From contig NZ_CALIMQ010000072.1 of NCBI RefSeq assembly GCF_938045535.1, positions 1 to 9,514 of the forward strand: a DNA stretch of 9,514 nucleotides. Direction: 5' to 3'. Both the position numbers and the translations under genes were made by a program. The DNA comes from an uncultured Campylobacter sp. (GTDB lineage: Bacteria; Campylobacterota; Campylobacteria; Campylobacterales; Campylobacteraceae). The notes beneath the pieces were generated by a model. It did no database searches. It worked only from the letters and a program-made list of their open reading frames with translations, and was not told where the DNA came from. Positions 1 to 5,863 of the stretch are shown here, piece after piece (within the stretch, counting starts at the first letter, position 1; each line of letters starts with the position of its first letter).

Positions 1-720
1 GAGGCGGTACAGCGCGAAGTCGTATTTGATGGGGTCGCTCGAATCGAAGCGTCTTAAGCTTTGTGTAAGCTGTAAAACCGCCTCAAAATCGTAACTCTTG
101 CGATCGATCAGCCCAAGCTTAAGCGAAACTTTATGCGTATGGGTATCGAGCGGGATGAGGAGGCGCGATTTTTCGATCTTTTTGTACAGCCCCAGATCGA
201 TGTCGCTGTTGCGCACCGCCCAGCGTAGGAAAAGATTGTAGCGCTTATACGGCGACGTGTGCTTTTGCGCGAAGCCGCGCCCGAAAAAAAACTCATACCC
301 CTGGCTGCGGTAGGGATTTAATTTGTAAATTTCGCCGATTAAAAAATTTATCCCATCCTCAATCCGTCCGCTTTTTTGCATACCGCAAAGCACGCTCTCT
401 TCGATGCTAAGGCTATTTTTAAGCCGCTTTAAAGTTATAAAAATTTCAGCGACGTCGCGCGGGCTTTGAAATCTATATTTTTTGCCCGCAAGCTCCGCAC
501 CAATGCGCTCATCGCTCGCGTCCAAAAGCGAAAAATCAAGCGAGCGGAGGAATTTTAAAATTTGAGCCGCGCTTCCGTAAGCAAACAGCGCGCAGATGAG
601 CGCTACGACGTCGTCTCTCTGCTGCTTTGCGACCTGTAGCGGATCGGGCGCGCCGAAAAGATCCGCGTCGCAATTTTTCAAATCGGCGTAGTAATCTAAA
701 ATTTGCTTTAAGCTTTTCAT
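1..720 (-). CDS. TIGR02757/DUF2400 family protein, C-terminus beyond window
   Basis: I see 240 codons open from the ATG at 718-720 to the window edge with no stop, so the C-terminus (perhaps 15-25 residues) is missing. Family-typical segments are KRYNLFLRWAVR (residues 159-170), DIDLGLYKKI (173-182), IPLDTHTHKVSLKLGL (189-204) and DPIKYDFALYRL (229-240); these match the TIGR02757 (DUF2400) family well. The biochemical role of the family is unknown. The LDTHTHKVSLKLGL stretch resembles the DTH-x-x-x-R segment around the catalytic Asp of endonuclease III-type HhH glycosylases, so a DNA-repair-like fold is an inference. The ATG overlaps the rsmD stop in an ATGA arrangement and no good Shine-Dalgarno precedes it, so translation probably depends on coupling to rsmD. 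A run of eight T on the coding strand (284-291) encodes three Phe residues. Confidence 0.85.
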   Translation of the reverse strand, partial: MKSLKQILDYYADLKNCDADLFGAPDPLQVAKQQRDDVVALICALFAYGSAAQILKFLRSLDFSLLDASDERIGAELAGKKYRFQSPRDVAEIFITLKRLKNSLSIEESVLCGMQKSGRIEDGINFLIGEIYKLNPYRSQGYEFFFGRGFAQKHTSPYKRYNLFLRWAVRNSDIDLGLYKKIEKSRLLIPLDTHTHKVSLKLGLIDRKSYDFEAVLQLTQSLRRFDSSDPIKYDFALYRL

Positions 721-2180
721 TCTGCGTAGTAACTCATCGTCGTAGCGCCGAATTTGCGCGATTTAAGCAGCGCGAAATCGCCGATTTTAGGCGGCAGCTC
801 AAGCTCGCTCATATGCTCGATCGCGATTAGCAGCTCACACTGCGCGGAGCCCAGGCGCGCTATCAGCGCCAACACCCGCTCATAAATCCCGCCAAAACCC
901 TGCCTGATCGCAAACGGCGGGTCCAGATATACAAACACTATGCGCGCGGGATCGGATACGGAATTTTCTTTGGAATTTGCGATATGGCTTTCGCTAGAAT
1001 TTGCAACAGAACATTTGCCTAAATCGTTTGCAGCAGAGCTTTCTCCTAAACCGCAGGATAAATTTTCGCGGGAGCTAACGGCGAAATTTTTTCTTGAACC
1101 GCAGGTTAAATTTACGTTTGGGTACGAATTTTCTTTGCAGCTAGCGGCAAAATTACCACTAGAATTCGCAGTGGAATTTTTTCTTGAATCATAGACGAAA
1201 TTTGCGCTTGAATGTAAATTTTCTCCACAACCCGCGTCAAAATTTTCGCTCAAATTTAAGCTTTCTTTCTCTTCACAGCTCGCGCCTAAGCCCGTACCGC
1301 GATTTGCGTCAAAATTAGAGCTCTCACCGCATTTTGAGCTTAAATTTACGTTGCAATTAACGGTCTCGGTGCCGCTCGCGTCGTATTGCGAAGCGCAGTT
1401 ATCGTCAAACCTTTCGCTAAAGCTCACAGCGTCCGCAGCTAGCGAATTCACGCAGTATTTTATACTAGAAGCACCCGCATAATCGCCAATCTGGGCACAA
1501 CCGCCAAAGCTCTCATCTCCCACATAATCGCCATTTACGCCGCTCTGCACGCCATTTTGCGCGCTGTCAGGCACACTGCTTCGCGTGCCGCATTTTGCCA
1601 AATCTTTCACGCCACTTTGCGTGCCACCTTCCGCTTCTACGCTTTGCGCGGCGCGGTATCCGTCCTCGCCCTGCTCTACGCCACTAAAGCTTTTGCGGCA
1701 GCCGTCTTTTTCGCTGCTTAAATTTTCACAGCAGGTTCCGTCGTCGGCATGGTTTTTGAAATTTTTGCCACTTAAATTTAACGAATTCACGCCCGAGCGT
1801 CCGTTCATATCCGCTTGCAACTCGTGCAAAATTTCGGGTAGTCGCTCGAAGCAATCGCCCAAAATCGCGTTTGCACCGAGTCCGAAAAGCTCGAAATTTT
1901 TCCGCATTATCTTATGCGCGGCGACGTCCTTTTCGATCGCATAAACGTTTTTTGCGCCGTTGCTTAGCGCTTCAAGCGCCATCGCGCCGCTACCGCCGAA
2001 GCACTCGATAAACGCCGCGCCGCGCAACTCCTCCCGCCAAGTATCGAAAAAGGAGCCCTTTACGATGCTTTTTGTGCTGCGCGTGCTCGAAAGCGCGGGC
2101 AGAGCGAGCTTTTTGCCCTTATAGATGCCGCTTGAAATTTGCGTAAAGAGCGCGCCGCCGAGCTTGGAAAATTTAGCCAT
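717..2180 (-). CDS. rsmD: 16S rRNA (guanine-966-N2)-methyltransferase RsmD with a large internal insertion
   Basis: RsmD transfers a methyl group from SAM to N2 of G966 in 16S rRNA during 30S assembly. Family sequence is clear at both ends: ISSGIYKGKKLALP (16-29), the T-R-x-T-K-S-I-V-K segment (33-41), SAM motif I IECFGGSGAMALEAL (58-72), AIEKD (81-85), GDCFERL (108-114), catalytic motif IV LDPPF (419-423), and a normal C-terminal region including LLIAIEHMSEL (450-460). The usual length is about 180-200 aa; this ORF has 487. The excess, roughly residues 122-410, lies between motif III and DPPF, is in frame throughout, and is hydrophilic, rich in Ser, Asn, Gly, Ala and Cys (15 Cys) and repetitive. 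The start is ATG, with AGAAGG four bases upstream. It overlaps the preceding gene by 8 nt and the following one by 4. Identity is secure; activity with this insertion is not established. Confidence 0.9.
   Translation of the reverse strand: MAKFSKLGGALFTQISSGIYKGKKLALPALSSTRSTKSIVKGSFFDTWREELRGAAFIECFGGSGAMALEALSNGAKNVYAIEKDVAAHKIMRKNFELFGLGANAILGDCFERLPEILHELQADMNGRSGVNSLNLSGKNFKNHADDGTCCENLSSEKDGCRKSFSGVEQGEDGYRAAQSVEAEGGTQSGVKDLAKCGTRSSVPDSAQNGVQSGVNGDYVGDESFGGCAQIGDYAGASSIKYCVNSLAADAVSFSERFDDNCASQYDASGTETVNCNVNLSSKCGESSNFDANRGTGLGASCEEKESLNLSENFDAGCGENLHSSANFVYDSRKNSTANSSGNFAASCKENSYPNVNLTCGSRKNFAVSSRENLSCGLGESSAANDLGKCSVANSSESHIANSKENSVSDPARIVFVYLDPPFAIRQGFGGIYERVLALIARLGSAQCELLIAIEHMSELELPPKIGDFALLKSRKFGATTMSYYAE
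951..1817 (-). repeat. Degenerate 24-bp/8-aa repeat region inserted in rsmD
   Basis: This segment codes for residues of about 122-410 of RsmD. On the protein the clearest units are 8 residues long: FDAGCGEN, FVYDSRKN, STANSSGN, FAASCKEN, FAVSSREN, SVANSSES, HIANSKEN, with some 6-residue units such as LNLSEN and LHSSAN. DNA repeats keep the same phase: aattttttcttgaa at 1085-1098 and 1175-1188 (90 bp apart), accgcagg-n-taaattt at 1050-1064 and 1098-1112 (48 bp), agctaacggcgaaatt at 1073-1088 against agctagcggcaaaatt at 1139-1154 (66 bp), and acgccgctctgcacgcca at 1537-1554 against acgccactttgcgtgcca at 1609-1626 (72 bp, 14 of 18 identical). Spacings are multiples of 6 and mostly of 24. The copies are diverged, so this is not a fresh tandem expansion. 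Boundaries are approximate. Confidence 0.8.
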
Positions 2181-2499
2181 TTTGCCTTCTTAAAATTTCG
2201 ATGATTTTTGTCTTGAACTCATCAAATAGCGCGCAAATTTCAACTTCTGCCGCGTCGTATCCACTAAGATCCACCCGTAGCGAGCTTTGAAAATCCTCTA
2301 GCCTCGATAACAACATCTGCTTTGAAAACGGCAGCGCCAAATCCCCGTCCTCGCCGATTAAAAATAGCGGTTTTGCCGAGCTTTGCAGCTCGTCGCTTAT
2401 CACAAAGTCGCAATCCTGCGCACTTGTAGCGCGATCCTTCAAAAACAGCTCCAGCGTCTTTTGTAAAATTTCGCAATCGCAATCGATAAAAGCTTTCAT
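2173..2499 (-). CDS. Conserved-looking small protein of unknown function, possibly a degenerate receiver fold
   Basis: I do not recognise this 108-residue protein as a named family. I prefer the ATG at 2497-2499: AAGGGG lies five bases upstream (2505-2510), and the ATG shares one base with the stop of the MidA homologue. A TTG directly upstream (2500-2502) would add one residue. There is no signal peptide or membrane segment, and it is acidic and soluble. The order DFVISD (31-36), PLFLIGE (44-50), then LALPFSKQMLLSRLEDF (54-70) resembles strands 3-5 of a response-regulator receiver domain, where KPFS-x-x-x-L-x-x-R-L is typical. The usual Lys before PF is Leu here, so it would be a pseudo-receiver; this is weak inference. 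It overlaps rsmD by 8 nt, which suggests coupled expression with the methyltransferases. Confidence 0.7.
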   Translation of the reverse strand: MKAFIDCDCEILQKTLELFLKDRATSAQDCDFVISDELQSSAKPLFLIGEDGDLALPFSKQMLLSRLEDFQSSLRVDLSGYDAAEVEICALFDEFKTKIIEILRRQNG

Positions 2500-3596
2500 C
2501 AAAACCCCTTTTTAAATTTTATCATCTTAAACTTCTCGCCAAACTCCGCGCGCAGGTGATTGAACTGCAAAAGCGCATTGCGATAACCCTTCTCGCCACT
2601 TTTTTGCATAAAAAGCTCTAAAAGCTGGGCCGCGCCGAAGTCTATGAGAGCCGCGATCTGTCTTTTAAAATCCGCCGTCATGGCGCCCGCATCCTCAAAC
2701 GCAGCACGCAAAATTTCAAAATTTACGTCGTAGGTAAGATCGCTTTTGCCGTAAAAATCGCTCAAGTTTTGCACCTCAAAGAAGCTAAAAACTTCGTGGT
2801 TTCGGTAAATTCGCAGGCTAAAATCGCCGCTAGCGCCCATCTGCCCGTAATCAAAGGCGATGAAATAAAACCGCTGCGCTCTGGCGCAAATTTCGCGCGC
2901 AAAGCGAAAGTATCTGACCGGGATTTCGCCGCGCGAGATGCCAAATCTGCGTGCAATAGTCAAAATTTCACGTTCTTTTATGGGGGCAAATTTTGCCGCA
3001 CCACTTTCGATAAAAAGCATATTTTCGCCGTCCACCGCCTCGCATTTAAAGGCGTCGAAAAGCTCATTTGCCACAAAGATCGCATCTTTAAATTTCGCTT
3101 CGCGCGCGCTTGCGAAGTGCTTTAGCGCGATTTCGCCGCCGAAGCTCTCTGCAAAGCTCGCCCGCTGTAGCTCGCGCAGACGCTCATGCGGCTCGATAAT
3201 TGCAAAGCTAAATCTATCAAGCGCCGCCACGCCGCCTAGCGTAAATATAGCTTGCGCTATGTCGCAAAGCAGCCGCCCATCGTGCGAGCCGATCTCTACG
3301 ATAGCGATTTTAACGCTATTTTCCGATTTTCCTACAAGCGAGACATCTAAATTTAGCTTGTCAGGATTAGCCGCAAGGTTTTGACGCGATGCAATTGGGC
3401 TTGCCGCCGCGTCTAAGCTTAACTCTTGCATCGCGCAAAAATCCGCGCTTAGGCGTAAAATTTCGCGCGCGATGCAGATCCCAAAAAAGCTCCCTACGCT
3501 TACGGCAGTGTAAAAATCACCGCTCTTACCGATTTTAGCGGCATTTGCGTAGTAGCTCTCGTTTAGCCAGCCCTCGAAAAAATCGCTAAATTTCAC
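2499..3596 (-). CDS. MidA/NDUFAF7-like (DUF185) SAM-dependent methyltransferase
   Basis: This 365-aa protein belongs to the MidA/NDUFAF7 family of class I methyltransferases. The mitochondrial member methylates an arginine of complex I subunit NDUFS2; bacterial substrates are generally unknown, so the target here is open. Visible landmarks are GKSGDFYTAVSVGSFFG (23-39), SAM-binding strand and loop IVEIGSHDGRLLCDI (99-113), IIEPHERLRELQ (133-144), VANELFDAF (175-183), FDYGQMG (248-254), YDVNFEIL (289-296), and the ending GEKFKMIKFKKG. A low-complexity stretch at residues 57-95 looks inserted just before the SAM-binding strand. The start is GTG at 3594-3596, which overlaps the argD stop as GTGA; no strong Shine-Dalgarno precedes it, and no better in-frame Met lies before the conserved N-terminal motif. 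It is the third gene of the overlapping operon. Confidence 0.85.
   Translation of the reverse strand: MKFSDFFEGWLNESYYANAAKIGKSGDFYTAVSVGSFFGICIAREILRLSADFCAMQELSLDAAASPIASRQNLAANPDKLNLDVSLVGKSENSVKIAIVEIGSHDGRLLCDIAQAIFTLGGVAALDRFSFAIIEPHERLRELQRASFAESFGGEIALKHFASAREAKFKDAIFVANELFDAFKCEAVDGENMLFIESGAAKFAPIKEREILTIARRFGISRGEIPVRYFRFAREICARAQRFYFIAFDYGQMGASGDFSLRIYRNHEVFSFFEVQNLSDFYGKSDLTYDVNFEILRAAFEDAGAMTADFKRQIAALIDFGAAQLLELFMQKSGEKGYRNALLQFNHLRAEFGEKFKMIKFKKGF
3312..3428 (-). other. Low-complexity insertion in the MidA homologue (residues 57-95)
   Basis: Residues 57-95 of the MidA-like protein contain ASRQN, LAANPDKLN and GKSENS, and end just before the strand IAIVEIG. The conserved family blocks on either side, SFFG and VEIGSHDG, are normally much closer. 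The style, with units ending in QN, LN or EN, resembles the RsmD insertion, and both insertions end in EN-S-V directly before a Rossmann-fold strand. That comparison is by eye. The limits are approximate. Confidence 0.5.
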
Positions 3597-4762
3597 GCCC
3601 GCACTATCTCGTCCAGGCTCTTGCGTAGGCGCGCGAAGCCCTCTTTGATCTCCGGTTTTTTGATATTTAGCGCAGGCAAAAATCTAAGGGTGCGCTTGCC
3701 GGATTTTAGGATCAAAAGTCCGTTTTGCAGGGCTTTGTTAAAAATCTCGCCCAGATTTTTTTCATCGCGCAGCACAAGGCCTTGCATCAGACCGAGTCCC
3801 ACGCGCTTTTCGATCAGGCTAGGATAGTCTGCGGCGAGCCCGTCTAGTTTTTTGATAAATCTTTTTATAGTCTTATCAAGCTTGCCGCTCGCTTTTAAAA
3901 ACTCAAGTTGCGAAAGCACCGCAAGCGCCGTAGAAGTCGCCAAAAAGTTACCGCCGAAGGTGCTGCCGTGCTCGCCAGGAGCGAAAATGTTTTGCTGCGC
4001 CACGCACGCGCCGATCGGCACGCCGCCCGCAAGCCCTTTGGCAAAGGTGATGATGTCGGGGCGGATGTCGTAAATTTGCGACGTCGCAAACTCGCCCGTG
4101 CGATATACGCCGCACTGCACCTCGTCAGTGATCAAAAGCAGCTTTTTCTCTTTCAAAACCGCCGCCAGCCTTTGCACGCTCGTCTTATCCAGAGGCTTGA
4201 TACCGCCCTCGCCCTGGACTAGCTCGATCATCACGGCGACGCTGTTTTCATCGATATGCGCGATGATATCCTCGATATCGTCGAAAAATTTAAACCCGGG
4301 CATATAAGGCGCAAAAATTTCGGGATGAAATTTCTCCTGCCCCGTAGCTTGCAACGTCGCTAGTGTGCGGCCGTGGAAGGAATTTCGCAGAGTTAGAATT
4401 TCAAATTTTTTATTAGGAAAATTTACGGTGCCGTATTTGCGCGCCATTTTGATCGCCGCTTCGTTCGCCTCCGCGCCAGAGTTACAAAACACGGCGTAGC
4501 TGCGATACCCCAAAAGCTCGCTAATCTTTTGAGCCAGGGCTTCTTGGGGCAAAATTCTATAGATATTTGAGCCGTGGATGATCTGCGCAGCTTGCGTGCC
4601 AATCGCTTCCAGCACGATTTCGTTTGCGTGCCCCAGGCAGTTTACGCCGATGCCTGCGCCGAAATCCACGTAGTCCTTGCCCGCTTCGTCATAGACTACC
4701 GAGCCCTCGCCCCTTACCAGCGCTACGTTTACGCGCGCAAAATTATCCATCAAATAGTTCAT
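3593..4762 (-). CDS. argD: Acetylornithine aminotransferase ArgD (class III, PLP-dependent)
   Basis: ArgD interconverts N-acetylglutamate 5-semialdehyde and N2-acetylornithine with glutamate as amino donor, in cytoplasmic arginine biosynthesis; some homologues also act on succinyl-diaminopimelate. At 389 aa it has the normal length. Visible motifs are FCNSGAEANEAAIKMAR (92-108), NSFHGRTLATL (127-137), ELVQGEGG (180-187), ITDEVQCGVYRTG (211-223) with the PLP-contacting Asp213, ITFAKGLAGGVPIGA (238-252) with the PLP lysine K242, and GSTFGGNFLA (266-275). The ATG at 4760-4762 overlaps the stop of the upstream membrane protein by 4 nt, and GGAG sits eight bases before it (4771-4774). An alternative Met lies at residue 5. 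No ARG box or other arg genes are visible nearby, so regulation probably follows the operon. Substrate preference against related omega-aminotransferases is inferred from motif similarity. Confidence 0.93.
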   Translation of the reverse strand: MNYLMDNFARVNVALVRGEGSVVYDEAGKDYVDFGAGIGVNCLGHANEIVLEAIGTQAAQIIHGSNIYRILPQEALAQKISELLGYRSYAVFCNSGAEANEAAIKMARKYGTVNFPNKKFEILTLRNSFHGRTLATLQATGQEKFHPEIFAPYMPGFKFFDDIEDIIAHIDENSVAVMIELVQGEGGIKPLDKTSVQRLAAVLKEKKLLLITDEVQCGVYRTGEFATSQIYDIRPDIITFAKGLAGGVPIGACVAQQNIFAPGEHGSTFGGNFLATSTALAVLSQLEFLKASGKLDKTIKRFIKKLDGLAADYPSLIEKRVGLGLMQGLVLRDEKNLGEIFNKALQNGLLILKSGKRTLRFLPALNIKKPEIKEGFARLRKSLDEIVRA

Positions 4763-5376
4763 TTTTTATACTCCACTTTAGGCAGATGCCAAGATTTGTA
4801 ATAAGCCACCATGCGAAACGCAACTCCTAAAACCAGCAAAATAATCACCGAAAAGGCGCCGCTAAGCCCCAATCCATCAAGCACGAAATATATCAAGCCC
4901 ACGCCCATGCTTATCGTGCCGTAAAGCCCCGTATGTAAAAACCACGGCACTTCGTTCAGCAGCACGTCGCGTAAGATGCCGCCGCCCACGCCGTTGCAAA
5001 ACGCGATCAGCACCACGCCAAAAACGTTGTGATTGTAGCTTAGCGCGACCATCGCTCCCACGATCGAAAAGCTTACGACGTCGATCGCATCGGTTAGAAT
5101 AAATAAAAATTTACCCTCTAAATCGCGGTTTTCGTAAAGTTTGGCGAAAATGGCTACGGCGCTTACCGCAAGCACGATCGTTACGGGCGCATAGTGCGTA
5201 AACGAGTAGATTTCGCGGCTTACTAAGGTATCGCGCATGATCCCGCCGCCAAGCGCCGTCAAAAACGCCGCGATAAAGATCCCAAGCCAATCGCAGCCCT
5301 TCTTTACGCCGAATAAAAACCCGCTAAGCGCCGCCGAAGCGATGCCTACGCACTCCGTAAACTCTAAAATACTCAT
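4759..5376 (-). CDS. UPF0126/TRIC-family seven-helix inner-membrane protein (YicG-like)
   Basis: This 205-aa protein consists almost wholly of hydrophobic helices, about seven, arranged as two similar halves. Each half carries the family signature: GGGIMRD (43-49) and GGGILRD (131-137). The second half has DAIDVVSFSIVGA (96-108) where the family usually has D-A-x-G-L-x-x-F-x-x-x-G-A. This identifies the PF03458 family. Prokaryotic TRIC members conduct monovalent cations, while E. coli YicG has been linked to glycine transport, so the substrate here is uncertain. It is the first gene of the six-gene overlapping operon and follows a 487-bp gap. AAAAGGA lies 17 bases before the ATG (5394-5400), rather far for a Shine-Dalgarno; the frame stays open upstream but offers no ATG, GTG or TTG closer to it, so I keep this start. 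Confidence 0.88.
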   Translation of the reverse strand: MSILEFTECVGIASAALSGFLFGVKKGCDWLGIFIAAFLTALGGGIMRDTLVSREIYSFTHYAPVTIVLAVSAVAIFAKLYENRDLEGKFLFILTDAIDVVSFSIVGAMVALSYNHNVFGVVLIAFCNGVGGGILRDVLLNEVPWFLHTGLYGTISMGVGLIYFVLDGLGLSGAFSVIILLVLGVAFRMVAYYKSWHLPKVEYKK

Positions 5377-5408
5377 ATCACAAACCGCTAAAATCCTTTT
5401 AAAAACGC

Positions 5409-5414
5409 ATTTTA
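5409..5414 (-). promoter_or_regulatory. Possible -10 element for the UPF0126-argD-rsmD operon
   Basis: On the minus strand the hexamer TAAAAT lies 32 bases upstream of the UPF0126 ATG in AT-rich DNA. Campylobacter sigma-70 promoters rely mainly on a -10 box with AT-rich upstream DNA and lack a strong -35 box, which fits. It is the best placed candidate before the operon, but such hexamers are common in this AT-rich gap. Confidence 0.3.
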
Positions 5415-5520
5415 CAACAACTAAATATAAATTTGGGTAAAGCGCGACGAGCGGAAGAAATTTAGGCGCTGCGGTATAAATTTAAAGCGGCGGATAAAAT
5501 TTGAGCGCGGTAAATTGAAA

Positions 5521-5595
5521 TCTACGCAGCAGAATTTTGCGAAACAGAATTTCGCTAGGTAAAATTCTACGCGGCAGAATTCTACAAGGCTAACA
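5521..5595. repeat. 15-bp tandem array (four to five units)
   Basis: From 5521 the sequence divides exactly into 15-mers: tctacgcagcagaat, tttgcgaaacagaat, ttcgctaggtaaaat, tctacgcggcagaat, then a degenerate tctacaaggctaaca. The first and fourth units differ at one base. Four units end in a-R-aat. Before the array, 5461-5520 shows looser 20-bp and 15-bp blocks beginning with ttta or ttga and GC-rich in the middle. The unit length is a multiple of three, but no gene is read here. Confidence 0.75.
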
Positions 5596-5615
5596 TACGG
5601 CGTCGCGGTCTGCGC

Positions 5616-5634
5616 AAATTTTAGTTTAAAATTT
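5616..5634. repeat. AT-only inverted repeat with 3-nt loop
   Basis: aaatttta (5616-5623) and taaaattt (5627-5634) are perfect 8-bp complementary arms around a gtt loop. The stem has no G or C, so it would be a weak hairpin. It could be a protein-binding dyad or a by-product of the local AAATTT richness. Confidence 0.4.
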
Positions 5635-5792
5635 TCAGCACCTGCGCGCTAGAAAGAATTTAACGCTACAAAGTCGGCTCTATACTTATGCCAACGGCAC
5701 ATAAATTTTGATTTGAAATTGCGCCCTTATTTTGGCGCCGTGCTTTGCCGCTATAAAATTTCATCTTATTTTACGATGACCTAGCCCGCGCG

Positions 5793-5845
5793 GAATTCTA
5801 CGTAAAATTTTAAAATTTAGCGGTCGAATTCTGCGTGGAATTTTA
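5793..5845. repeat. 20-bp imperfect direct repeat beside the alpha/beta hydrolase stop
   Basis: gaattctacgtaaaatttta (5793-5812) and gaattctgcgtggaatttta (5826-5845) match at 17 of 20 positions, 33 bp apart. The region also holds a 9-bp inverted repeat, cgtaaaatt (5801-5809) and aattttacg (5839-5847). The core gaattctacg reappears at 5577 in the 15-bp array, so both belong to one dispersed repeat style. Confidence 0.65.
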
Positions 5846-5863
5846 CGCCGAGCCGCCGTTAAA

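Larger units (their letters stand above)
5377..5863. other. 487-bp gene-free repeat-rich intergenic region
   Basis: No credible gene is seen on either strand. On the minus strand one frame stays open for about 75 codons after a TAG near 5650 and reads through the repeats as Phe-, Lys- and Cys-rich sequence. It lacks a start codon and recognisable motifs. The stretch contains a 15-bp tandem array, a 20-bp direct repeat next to the alpha/beta hydrolase stop, and several AT-only dyads. No GC-rich stem followed by a T-run is visible after the hydrolase gene, so a classical intrinsic terminator is not supported. The region separates the two gene blocks. Confidence 0.7.

Noticed and set aside
940..1194. 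Plus-strand ORF of 84 codons with repeated LEFA-like units
   Set aside because: The repetition is the reverse reading of the rsmD repeat units; there is no supporting ribosome binding site or homology.
951..1817. CRISPR-like array
   Set aside because: Units are 24 bp, degenerate and contiguous, with no unique spacers between constant repeats, and the frame is coding.
951..1817. rsmD region as two separate genes or a pseudogene
   Set aside because: The N-terminal and C-terminal RsmD parts lie in one uninterrupted frame and neither would be a complete methyltransferase alone.
1585..1944. Plus-strand ORF of 119 codons opposite the rsmD insertion
   Set aside because: It would compete with the rsmD frame, which continues into clear RsmD motifs on both sides. 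The Ser/Pro/Lys-rich translation shows no domain.
5400..5660. Small Phe/Lys-rich protein on the minus strand across the 15-bp array
   Set aside because: The frame is open for about 75 codons but has no start codon, ribosome binding site or recognisable motif.
5751..5765. Plus-strand TATAAAAT as a promoter
   Set aside because: No plus-strand gene lies downstream; such AT words are expected in this region.
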